7,360 nucleotides of DNA, from NCBI GenBank assembly GCA_027295975.1, contig JAPUJX010000629.1, positions 1 to 7,360 of the forward strand, written 5' to 3'. The translations under genes were made by a program, and so were the position numbers. This stretch comes from Gammaproteobacteria bacterium. GTDB lineage: Bacteria; Pseudomonadota; Gammaproteobacteria; Pseudomonadales; Azotimanducaceae. Numbering within the stretch: position 1 is the stretch's first letter; the number at the start of each line of letters is the position of its first letter. This document shows, piece after piece, positions 1 to 6,270 of this stretch. The notes beneath the pieces were generated by a model. The model was not told the origin of the DNA, made no database searches, and was given only the letters and a program-made list of their open reading frames with translations.

Positions 1-2
1 GG

Positions 3-800
3 GGAGATGGTTCCGGGGAGGCATTTGGTGCCGGTAACGTTGGCGGTTACAACACCTTCTGGATCGACCCCGGTTCGAATGCTTTCGAGATCGACGGCAA
101 GTTCCGCACTTCCATCATCGTCGACCCGCCCAATGGTCGCCAACCGAAAATGACCGCCAAAGGCCAGGCAAAAGTCGCGGACAATTTCAGTTCATTCACC
201 CACAAAAATACCGGCACCGCCTGGTGGCTGGAGGAAGAGGTTCCCGGGCCGTACGACGGCCCCGAAGATCTCGCCCTAGCCGAACGGTGTTTGTTGGGTT
301 TCAGCGCCGGGCCACCCATGCTCCCGGGTATCTACAACAACTATAAGAGAATAGTGCAGACCGAAGACCACGTTGTGATTCTGTTGGAAATGGTGCACGA
401 CGCTCGAATTATCCGACTCAATTCCCAACATGTGCCGGAAAGCCATCGCAGTTGGCTCGGGGATTCCATCGGCTGGTGGGAAGGAGACAGCCTGGTGGTG
501 GATACCACCAACTTCCGTGAAGATACGGGCCTCTACGGCGGCGACGAAAACCTGCATCTCGTTGAACGCTTTTCGATGCTCGAAAATGGCGACCTGCTGT
601 ATCACTTCACCGTGGATGATCCAACGGCATGGACGGCACCGTGGAGCGGAGAGTATTCATGGCGGAAAAGTGATGGCAAGGTTTATGAATACGCCTGTCA
701 CGAAGGCAACTATGCCATGGGCAATATTCTCCGGGGAGCAAGACTGCTGGAAAGTGAAGCCGAGTCCATGGTCGGCGCCATTGAGGATGCGGGAGAGTAA
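3..800 (+). CDS. Conserved exported-type hypothetical protein, 5' end missing
   Basis: The reading frame is already open at base 3 and runs to a TAA at 798-800. It gives 265 visible residues, and the true start lies to the left of the window. I recognise the conserved pattern of an uncharacterised bacterial family by its blocks: RTSIIVDPPNGR, LAERCLLGF, PPMLPGIYNN, EMVHDARIIRL, WLGDSIGWWEGDSLVVDTTNF, ENLHLVERF and the C-terminal YEYACHEGNYAM. Members I remember are mostly 300-400 residues with an N-terminal signal peptide, so a leader and perhaps 50-100 residues are missing here. No catalytic motif that I can name is present; the many Trp, Asp and Asn residues suggest a beta-rich secreted fold, which is inference. 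An internal ATG at 150 is not the start, because family-like sequence continues upstream of it. The gene converges on SDR-A with a 46-bp gap. Its function is unknown. Confidence 0.85.
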   Translation, partial: GDGSGEAFGAGNVGGYNTFWIDPGSNAFEIDGKFRTSIIVDPPNGRQPKMTAKGQAKVADNFSSFTHKNTGTAWWLEEEVPGPYDGPEDLALAERCLLGFSAGPPMLPGIYNNYKRIVQTEDHVVILLEMVHDARIIRLNSQHVPESHRSWLGDSIGWWEGDSLVVDTTNFREDTGLYGGDENLHLVERFSMLENGDLLYHFTVDDPTAWTAPWSGEYSWRKSDGKVYEYACHEGNYAMGNILRGARLLESEAESMVGAIEDAGE

Positions 801-846
801 TTTCGGATTCCACGTATGCCCACACAAGATGTTTCGGGCAAATATC

Positions 847-1611
847 TCAGTGATTCCACCACGGCTTATCGGAGAAAGCACGCATGTCCATCTCAAAGGT
901 CCAGGCCGACCGATGTTGTTGGGCTAGATAGAAGTAGGTTTCCGCGATTTCGGTGGGCAGCAGAAGCCCGTCATGTTCCAAGCCCCTGGTTTCTCTCAGT
1001 TGCTGAAACCTCTCCGGACCAAGCATCTTGCCCAGTGTATCAGGTGCGTCCACGGCACCATCGATGATGATGTGGGCAACGTGGATTCCTTTGGATGAAA
1101 ACTCCGCATTGAGGGTCTGGCATAACATGCGCCGCCCTCCCATCGCTGCCGCGTGGGAGTGTTGACCCCCGTTGCCGCGCACCGCTGCGGTGGCCGAGGT
1201 CACCAGGATTGTCCCTTTCCCACGTGCTTCCATGGCAGGGCACACGGCCGATGCCGTGCGAAACAAGCCAAACGTCCCCAGACGCCAACCCATCTCAAAC
1301 GCTTTGTAGCTGGTATCCGCCAGAGCCCTGTCGCCAATCTGGGCGCCTAGATTATAAACGACGACCTCGATGGGTCCGATGTCCGCCTCGATGGCGGCCA
1401 CGCGCTCTTCAATGCTGCCATCCTCGACGGCGTTGAGCAGGAACCCCGATGCCGAGCCGTTTTCCTTCTCAATGGCCTCGACCATGCTGGTCAGCCCAGC
1501 TTCGTCACTGCGGCGACACAGACACGCGTGATAACCTTCCTGAGCAAAACGCCGAGCGACATTACCGCCGATGCCGGCACCGGCACCTATTACCAAACAG
1601 ATGGGTTTCAT
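847..1611 (-). CDS. SDR-A: short-chain dehydrogenase-like protein lacking catalytic Tyr and Lys
   Basis: This 254-residue protein has the single-domain SDR length and a Rossmann N-terminus: a beta strand, then the glycine motif GAGAGIG at residues 9-15. YNLG at 86-89 takes the place of the usual NNAG. The segment where SDRs carry YxxxK reads HAAAM (153-157), so both catalytic Tyr and Lys are replaced. A Ser at 139 (VTSAT) may match the catalytic Ser. The C-terminus (HRSAWTFEMDMRAF, 233-246) closely matches SDR-B downstream (HRSTWAFEVVLRPW), so the two are paralogues. The start at 1611 places the first strand directly at the N-terminus; an in-frame GTG at 1668 would add 19 residues without homology character. 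Only a weak GAGGCGA lies upstream. The gene is divergent from the methyltransferase. It may be a redox enzyme using other residues or a non-catalytic nucleotide-binding protein. The SDR fold is secure; activity is uncertain. Confidence 0.88.
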   Translation of the reverse strand: MKPICLVIGAGAGIGGNVARRFAQEGYHACLCRRSDEAGLTSMVEAIEKENGSASGFLLNAVEDGSIEERVAAIEADIGPIEVVVYNLGAQIGDRALADTSYKAFEMGWRLGTFGLFRTASAVCPAMEARGKGTILVTSATAAVRGNGGQHSHAAAMGGRRMLCQTLNAEFSSKGIHVAHIIIDGAVDAPDTLGKMLGPERFQQLRETRGLEHDGLLLPTEIAETYFYLAQQHRSAWTFEMDMRAFSDKPWWNH

Positions 1612-1779
1612 GTTGCTGTCTCGCCTCGAAGTTGTTGGTAGCCTAAGCATAATTTGAACAGCCTTCACCAGGGAAGCTCGATATGGCCTGTCAGTCCCGC
1701 TACTCTCGCAAAATTCGACCGAACGGTATCATCGTCGGGATTCATGGTTATGACGGATAAATTCGCCAAGCTGGCACCC
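1612..1779. other. Divergent intergenic region between SDR-A and the methyltransferase
   Basis: This 168-bp stretch separates two divergently transcribed genes and must hold at least one promoter for each if both are expressed. I found only weak candidates: CATAAT at 1648-1653 on the plus strand, with no matching -35 at 16-18 bp, and TATGCT on the minus strand with a poor -35. A GGGA at 1737-1740 could be a Shine-Dalgarno site for an alternative ATG at 1750 of the methyltransferase. I see no operator palindrome or riboswitch-like structure. Confidence 0.3.
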
Positions 1780-2532
1780 ATGAAATATCTGTTCTGCGCG
1801 CTTCTGCTGATCCCGGCGGCCGCGTCGTTCGTCGCTCAGGCGGACCCAGGGATGATGGCCCGCATCACCTCGCAAATGGCGAAACCGGACCGGCACGAGT
1901 TCGACCGGCCCCGGGATGCCGCGCGCAAACCTTATGAGACGTTCATGTTTCTAGGGCTGAGGAAAGGTATGACGGCGTTGGACGTTGGCGCCTACGCCGG
2001 TTACACCAGCGAGATGTTGGCCGCCGCGGTAGGACCGGGAGGCAAGGTGTATTCGCACAATACCCGGCGCGTGCTTACGCGTTACGCGGATGGCTATTAC
2101 CAACGCACCATGGACGAGCGGTTAGCCGACAACCGACTACCGAACACCGTGCTGCACATAACCGGCTACGAGGATTTTGCACTCCCGGGCCAGATCGACG
2201 TGGCGTTCCTGGGCAATCTTCTGCACGATTTCTACCACCGGGACGGCCGCGACAAAACCATCCGGTTTCTCGAAGCCATACGGCTGACCTTAAAATCCGA
2301 CGGGGTGTTGGGGGTTACCGATCACATCGGCCTGGAAGGACAGGACAATGCCCGCTTGCACCGGCTGAATCCGGCAATTGCGATCGAGTTGCTGACCGAT
2401 GCAGGGTTCGAAGTTGTCGCGAGGAGCGATCTGTTCGTCAATCCCGACGACGATCATCTGCTCATGGTTTACGACGAACGCATTTATCGTCGGACAGATC
2501 GGTTTTTCTTCAAAGCCATGCCCCGTCGATGA
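1780..2532 (+). CDS. Exported class I SAM-methyltransferase-fold protein (COG4798-like)
   Basis: From the ATG at 1780 the protein has 250 residues. Residues 1-21 form a textbook signal peptide: MK, a hydrophobic core, then a likely signal peptidase I site after AQA at 19-21. The mature part resembles predicted methyltransferases of COG4798: RPRDAARKPYETFMFLG (43-59), the SAM-binding motif I strand LDVGAYAGYTSE (67-78), GGKVYSHN (87-94), a GNLLHDFYH segment (145-153), and a C-terminal block with NPDDDH (221-226) and TDRFFFK (239-245). Motif I is looser than the usual DxGxGxG. An ATG at 1750 is preceded by GGGA at a reasonable distance and would lengthen the n-region by 10 residues; I prefer 1780 because the signal peptide begins cleanly there. 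The gene is divergent from SDR-A and convergent with the LLM gene. The fold assignment is good. An exported SAM enzyme is puzzling, and the substrate is unknown. Confidence 0.85.
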   Translation: MKYLFCALLLIPAAASFVAQADPGMMARITSQMAKPDRHEFDRPRDAARKPYETFMFLGLRKGMTALDVGAYAGYTSEMLAAAVGPGGKVYSHNTRRVLTRYADGYYQRTMDERLADNRLPNTVLHITGYEDFALPGQIDVAFLGNLLHDFYHRDGRDKTIRFLEAIRLTLKSDGVLGVTDHIGLEGQDNARLHRLNPAIAIELLTDAGFEVVARSDLFVNPDDDHLLMVYDERIYRRTDRFFFKAMPRR

Positions 2533-2612
2533 CGATTCGCTCCAAACAGGTACAGCCGCAACGGCCAGAACGATAACTACGGCCTTGAGAATCTCTTCGA
2601 CACGGCTCCCGG

Positions 2613-3557
2613 TCAACCCGCGGCACTGAACTGCGGCACGACTTCTTCCGCGAACAACTGGGCAGGCTCCCGGGTGTCTTTTCCAAAGAACTCCATGACG
2701 AACATGGTGCACTCCAGATCGATGTGTTTCTGAATGGCCTCACAACACTGATCCGGCGTCCCCGTGATCGCAATCGGGCCCTTCGGGTTACCCATGTGAC
2801 CACCGAAGATTTTCTGTGCCTGGTCCGCCATCGGTCCGGCACTGGCCTCGTCCCTGGCGATGGTGACAAGGCATTGCTGGCTCACCGTGATTTCGCCGAA
2901 GTCGCGCCCGACGTCGTCACAATGTCTCTTCAGCACATCAACCTTGTGCGCAAGATCCGCCTGCTGACCGGCCAGATTGTTCCAGATATCCGCTTCCCGG
3001 GCCGCCAGTTTGAGGGTGACTCTTTCACCTCCGCCGCCAATGAGAATCGGCACCTGACGGGGAGGTTTCGGTTGGCATACAACGTTGTTGGCGGTCACGA
3101 ACTCACCGTCAAAAGAGACCTCTTCCTCATCTCCCCACATGCGCTTCAGCAGGGCAACCGTTTCCGCAAGTTGGGACAGTCGTTGTCCCGTCGACAGGAA
3201 AGGTACGTTGAAATCGGTAAATTCACGGGGCATCCAACCGGCGCCGAGTCCGGCGATTATTCTCCCTCCGGCAATATTGTCCGCCGTGGCTATGATTTTG
3301 CCGAGTTGCGCTGCGTTACGCATTCCTGCCGGGGTTACCAGTGTTCCGATCTCCACGCGGTCGGTGATGGCGGCAACCGCGGACACCATGGACCAGGCTT
3401 CCAGAATCGGCAGTTGAGGTGACTGGGGTCCGTACAGATGATCACATACCCATAGAGAATCGAATCCCAGTGCCTCAAAACCACGCGCTGCGTCCGCGGC
3501 GGCTATCCAGGGCCGTTTGATCTGGGGAAGTGTTACGCCGAAGTGTGCCTGTGTCAT
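2613..3557 (-). CDS. LLM-class (luciferase-like) F420-dependent-type oxidoreductase
   Basis: This 314-residue protein has the normal length for a luciferase-like monooxygenase-fold (TIM barrel) enzyme. Family blocks in order: FGVTLPQIK at 6-14, FEALGFDSLWVCDHLYG at 27-43, EIGTLVTPAGMRN at 69-81, GGRIIAGLGAGWMPREF at 97-113, RLSQLAETVALLKRMW at 126-141, PILIGGGGERVTLKLAA at 170-186, and the C-terminal FVMEFFGKDTREPAQLFAEE at 286-305. This set resembles the group annotated as probable F420-dependent oxidoreductases of the Rv1855c type. Such enzymes move hydride with F420H2 or a flavin; the substrate cannot be told from sequence. The ATG at 3557 has GAGGA (complement of 3564-3568) 6 nt upstream. 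The gene is the last of the minus-strand run, 36 bp after SDR-B, and ends 80 bp from the convergent methyltransferase. Family membership is very sure; the cofactor (F420 or FMN) is not. Confidence 0.95.
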   Translation of the reverse strand: MTQAHFGVTLPQIKRPWIAAADAARGFEALGFDSLWVCDHLYGPQSPQLPILEAWSMVSAVAAITDRVEIGTLVTPAGMRNAAQLGKIIATADNIAGGRIIAGLGAGWMPREFTDFNVPFLSTGQRLSQLAETVALLKRMWGDEEEVSFDGEFVTANNVVCQPKPPRQVPILIGGGGERVTLKLAAREADIWNNLAGQQADLAHKVDVLKRHCDDVGRDFGEITVSQQCLVTIARDEASAGPMADQAQKIFGGHMGNPKGPIAITGTPDQCCEAIQKHIDLECTMFVMEFFGKDTREPAQLFAEEVVPQFSAAG

Positions 3558-3593
3558 ATGGGGTCCTCGAGACGATCAAAAAAGTCGCGGCAG

Positions 3594-4340
3594 TTACCAG
3601 TTCTCGACCCACGGTCGGAGCACAACTTCAAAAGCCCAGGTAGACCGATGTTGCCGGTGCAGGTGCAGATAGGTTTGTGCGATCTGGTCCGGATCCGCCA
3701 TGTTGTCGTCCACCGAGGTGCCCGCCAGACGATGCGCGCGCGAACCGTTTTCCTGGGTGAACCCGATGGCTGCGTCTATCGGCACGTGGGCCACGTGAAT
3801 GCCCTGCGGCATGAGTTCTCTTGCCATGCTCTGGGCCAGGCCCGATTTGCCGTGAGAGGCGATGGCAAACGCTCCACTCTTCGGATATCCCTTGAATGCG
3901 GCACTTGCGTTGGTGAAGATGATGGTGCCGCGATGACCGTTCTCGTCGGGGCTGTTCTCGAGCATTGCCGCGGCAGCCTGCTGACCAACCAGAAAAGCGC
4001 TGTAGGCGGAGTTTTTCAGCGTGTCGAGTACCAGTTCCGGGTCTGCTTCGGTAATTTTTTTGCGAAAGATATGCTGGGTTCTCCCGTCGATGTTGTGGAC
4101 CACGAGTTTTGGGCTTCCCAGGTCTTCGCTGACGGCTCGAAACAATCTGGCCACCGAATCCGGTTCTGCCGCGTCGCATTCATAAACGCTCACTCCGTGT
4201 TCTTCCATCAACCGTGTGAGTACGGGTTTCCCTGGATTTCGTGCGGCAATCGCCACTCCCATGCCCTGTTTGGCAAACAGTCTCGCGCAACTGGCGCTCA
4301 CCCCCGAACCCCCACCGACAATCAACGCGACCTCTGTCAT
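3594..4340 (-). CDS. SDR-B: short-chain dehydrogenase-like protein with degenerate active site
   Basis: A 248-residue single-domain SDR-like protein. The glycine motif reads GGGSGVS (9-15), so its third Gly is Ser. HNIDG (82-86) stands in for NNAG. The YxxxK position reads FAIAS (158-162), losing both the catalytic Tyr and Lys, and the region of the catalytic Ser reads FTNASAA (142-148). A Lys at 165, three residues after the expected one, might substitute, but that is speculation. GIHVAHVPIDAAI (180-192) and QHRSTWAFEVVLRPW (230-244) match SDR-A (GIHVAHIIIDGAV, QHRSAWTFEMDMRAF), so the two genes are paralogues. The ATG at 4340 has AAGGG (complement of 4348-4352) 7 nt upstream. It sits 63 bp after the MDR gene and 36 bp before the LLM gene, which fits one transcript. 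The fold is sure; oxidoreductase activity is doubtful on the visible residues. Confidence 0.9.
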   Translation of the reverse strand: MTEVALIVGGGSGVSASCARLFAKQGMGVAIAARNPGKPVLTRLMEEHGVSVYECDAAEPDSVARLFRAVSEDLGSPKLVVHNIDGRTQHIFRKKITEADPELVLDTLKNSAYSAFLVGQQAAAAMLENSPDENGHRGTIIFTNASAAFKGYPKSGAFAIASHGKSGLAQSMARELMPQGIHVAHVPIDAAIGFTQENGSRAHRLAGTSVDDNMADPDQIAQTYLHLHRQHRSTWAFEVVLRPWVENW

Positions 4341-4403
4341 TGTTCATCCCTTTAAATCTCAGATACCCGATACGCGCAGGATACTACCTGGGCAATCCAC
4401 AGA

Positions 4404-5378
4404 TTAAACAATCGTTATTATTACCTTGCCTTTATGTTCTGCTTTTCCGAAATACCGCAGAGCTTCAGGAACCTCACTCAGCGGGTAGGGTCCGTCCATC
4501 ACCGGGGTCACTTTGCCCGCTTCAAACAATTCGTTCATGTAAGCAAGATCCTTGTTTGGCTTGAGTGCCACCACTCGAATCTTCTTTTTGCTTCTCCGTG
4601 ATATCCACGGACCCAACAATAAAGCCTGGACGATTCGTGGCATGGAACCCCCAACGGTGGCGTAGACTCCATGTGGACTCAACGAGCGCGCGCAGTCGAG
4701 AATTGAACGTTTCGTCCTGGTATCCAGAATAACATCGTAATGTCGACCGTTCCTGGTGAAGTCTTCTTCCCTGTAGTCAATGACATGGTCCGCACCAAGC
4801 GAGCGCAACATATCCAGTTTGATCGAACTATCAACGGCGGTAATTTCAACGCCCATTGTTCTGGCGATCTGGACACCAAAGGTTCCCACGCCGCCCCCGG
4901 CGCCATTGATGAGCAACTTCTGTCCCGCCTGCAGGTTTCCAGCGTCGAACAGGCCCTGAACGGTCAACATTGCCGCTTGAGGTATGGACGCCGCCTGGTT
5001 GAAAGTCATGCCGGACGCCATCGGCGCCAATGCAGTTTCCGGTGCACAGACATATTCCGCGAATGCACCAAAACCACTTTGACATAAATCGCCATAAACA
5101 TTGTCACCTGCTTGAAATCGCTCTACGTTTTTGCCAACGGCTTCGACCTGTCCGGCGATGTCACAGCCCGGTATTCGAATATTTAGCCTGGGTTTCAGGA
5201 AACCGGTAAAAACGCGGGTAAAAAAAGGCTCACCATGCATATACGCCCAGTCCCAATCGTTGATGGAAGCCGCATGGACTTTTACCAGAACCTCATCATC
5301 GCCGGGAACGGGTGTGGGGACTTCGGTGAGTTGAAGCACATCCGTAGATCCGTATTCCGTGAATACAATCGCTTTCAA
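4404..5378 (-). CDS. Zinc-free MDR-family NAD(P)-dependent dehydrogenase / quinone-oxidoreductase-like
   Basis: This 324-residue protein is the usual size for the quinone-oxidoreductase branch of the medium-chain dehydrogenases. The GroES-like catalytic domain shows VPGDDEVLVKVHAASIND (24-41), GCDIAGQVEAVGKNVERF (71-88) and GDNVYGD (91-97). The cofactor domain shows AASIPQAAMLTVQGL (129-143), the Rossmann motif NGAGGGVGTFGVQIA (158-172), RSLGADHVIDY (192-202) and a C-terminal GKVIITIV. The cysteines and histidines that bind structural and catalytic zinc in classical alcohol dehydrogenases are not evident, so NAD(P)H-dependent reduction of an enone or quinone is the likely chemistry. The start is TTG at 5378: homology begins exactly there (KAIVFTEYG), GAGAGGG lies 7 nt upstream, and the nearest in-frame ATGs fall inside the DUF3192 gene. 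The gene follows that one by 46 bp and precedes SDR-B by 63 bp. Confidence 0.92.
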   Translation of the reverse strand: MKAIVFTEYGSTDVLQLTEVPTPVPGDDEVLVKVHAASINDWDWAYMHGEPFFTRVFTGFLKPRLNIRIPGCDIAGQVEAVGKNVERFQAGDNVYGDLCQSGFGAFAEYVCAPETALAPMASGMTFNQAASIPQAAMLTVQGLFDAGNLQAGQKLLINGAGGGVGTFGVQIARTMGVEITAVDSSIKLDMLRSLGADHVIDYREEDFTRNGRHYDVILDTRTKRSILDCARSLSPHGVYATVGGSMPRIVQALLLGPWISRRSKKKIRVVALKPNKDLAYMNELFEAGKVTPVMDGPYPLSEVPEALRYFGKAEHKGKVIITIV

Positions 5379-5385
5379 GAACTGG

Positions 5386-5392
5386 CCCTCTC
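5386..5392 (-). promoter_or_regulatory. Ribosome binding site deciding a TTG start
   Basis: The minus strand reads GAGAGGG here, 7 nt before the TTG at 5378. It supports TTG as the start of the MDR dehydrogenase rather than the upstream in-frame ATG at 5507, which lies in the 3' end of the preceding gene and has no homology to MDR N-termini. Confidence 0.7.
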
Positions 5393-5424
5393 GGGCACGC
5401 CTGAATCGGTGTTGCCCAGAGGCC

Positions 5425-6087
5425 TTATTGCTCCGGGTTGGTTCTGGCGAACAACTCCCCGTCATCGAGCAGCAGGGCGGTTGCTTCATCCCGGCTCGTG
5501 AAACCATCCCGCGATCTGGAGTGTGTCCGGTAGGATAGTATTTCCAGATTTTCGGCTGGATAGTCGACGAAATCCGGTCTTCCGAGCTTACTGATAATGG
5601 ACGCGCGGCTTGCGCCGGTACCCAGTTCGTCGATCTTGCGACGGTTCTCAGCCTGATCCTCGGAATAGGTGCTGATGTTTACGCGTGCCCGGACGCCGCC
5701 GAACCAGTCGCTTGAATCCTTTTTGCCGATGAGACGACCTTCTCGAAATACCAGTACTGCCGTTTCATCCTTGGTGGTCCGCAGGTCGGTCCTCTCGCTT
5801 CGAGTACGGTACATCAGGAGTTTTACGTCGTTGTCGAAGTCTTGAGAAAAGTCCGGTTCGCCAAGTGAGTTGACCACAACATCCAGATCGGCACCCTCCT
5901 CCAGGGTCCGGAGGTAAGAAGAGTTTGAACTCTGCCGTTCCTGCCAATTATCGCCAACCGGTCTCGAGTAGCTGTTGATGTCGAAAACAGCATCGTCATC
6001 ACTGCCGTCAAATTCCAGATCACCGAATTGGAAGGCCAGGCCTACACACAGGCATGCTCCCGCAAACAACACATAACCAACGTTCAT
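5425..6087 (-). CDS. Exported protein with two tandem DUF3192-like domains
   Basis: This 220-residue protein has a short hydrophobic N-terminus (about residues 3-20), either a signal peptide or a membrane anchor. It is followed by an acidic, low-complexity linker (22-36) and two homologous copies at 55-123 and 148-216. Each copy keeps N at the start, LxxG, LGxPDF, YRT, the D-x-x-T-x-x-DE segment and a final G-x-L. These are the features I associate with DUF3192, found in gammaproteobacterial exported proteins of roughly 120 residues with one copy. The layout (helix, LG-x-P, then strands) recalls the small BamE/SmpA-type fold, which is inference. The ATG at 6087 has GGGAGG (complement of 6096-6101) 8 nt upstream. 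The gene lies 183 bp after the crotonase and 46 bp before the MDR dehydrogenase. A role in envelope protein assembly or sensing is possible; the function is unknown. Confidence 0.85.
   Translation of the reverse strand: MNVGYVLFAGACLCVGLAFQFGDLEFDGSDDDAVFDINSYSRPVGDNWQERQSSNSSYLRTLEEGADLDVVVNSLGEPDFSQDFDNDVKLLMYRTRSERTDLRTTKDETAVLVFREGRLIGKKDSSDWFGGVRARVNISTYSEDQAENRRKIDELGTGASRASIISKLGRPDFVDYPAENLEILSYRTHSRSRDGFTSRDEATALLLDDGELFARTNPEQ
5440..5646 (-). repeat. DUF3192-like copy 2 (coding repeat)
   Basis: Encodes residues 148-216 of the exported protein. It aligns to copy 1 without gaps at an offset of 93 residues; 21 of 69 positions are identical by hand count. Key residues are N148, G158, LG 168-169, PDF 171-173, YRT 186-188, D194, T197, DE 200-201 and G210. 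It reads closer to typical single-copy DUF3192 proteins (NRRKI at its start, RDGFTSRDE later) than copy 1 does. Confidence 0.8.
5719..5925 (-). repeat. DUF3192-like copy 1 (coding repeat)
   Basis: Encodes residues 55-123 of the exported protein. Its conserved positions are N55, L62, G65, LG 75-76, PDF 78-80, YRT 93-95, D101, T104, DE 107-108, G117 and L119. All match copy 2 at +93. The copies are joined by a 24-residue linker (124-147). Confidence 0.8.
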
Positions 6088-6128
6088 GACGTGAACCTCC
6101 CAACCGGTTTTGTCTCTAACGCAAAATC

Positions 6129-6141
6129 AGGCTCTGACCCT
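6129..6141. other. AGGCTCTGACCCT imperfect palindrome, possible remnant of a dispersed REP-like element
   Basis: The 13-mer forms an imperfect inverted repeat: AGGCTC and GACCCT around a central T, with one mismatched pair. It is followed by an AT-rich stretch. The core GGGTCAGAGCC (minus strand) resembles a motif I recall at the ends of small dispersed elements associated with REP-type tyrosine transposases in gammaproteobacteria. Only one copy is present in this window and there is no transposase, so this rests on memory of the motif and could be coincidental. Confidence 0.3.
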
Positions 6142-6270
6142 GCACAATTATTAAGCAACCATCGTACCAACATCACCCGCCTATCAAAATCAAGTACTTA
6201 GCCGAGGTTTACGACTCATCATCTGGTCAGTATGCCCAGAAAGTGGCTGCATGCACCGATTTTCGCATAT

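Noticed and set aside
817..840. TGCCC / GGGCA inverted repeat between the first gene and SDR-A
   Set aside because: The stem is 5 bp with a 14-nt loop and no U-tract; too weak for a terminator.
1612..1668. Longer N-terminus for SDR-A from a GTG at 1668
   Set aside because: The extra 19 residues have no SDR character and the Rossmann strand begins directly after the ATG at 1611.
2555..2565. Small hairpin GCCG-CAA-CGGC in the convergent gap
   Set aside because: The stem is only 4 bp and no U-tract follows on either strand, so it is not a credible terminator.
2724..3422. 232-codon plus-strand open frame antisense to the LLM gene
   Set aside because: The translation is rich in Arg, Gly and Ser with no family features; the opposite strand encodes a complete LLM protein.
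3543..4355. Long open frame (270 codons) on the plus strand, antisense to SDR-B
   Set aside because: It mirrors the whole SDR-B gene. Its translation has no recognisable domain, while the minus-strand frame has clear SDR character and a good Shine-Dalgarno site. It is a shadow frame in moderately GC-rich coding DNA.
4362..4384. Three copies of GATAC (4362, 4369, 4380) between the MDR and SDR-B genes
   Set aside because: The copies are short and unevenly spaced (7 and 11 bp), with no palindrome or known operator; probably chance.
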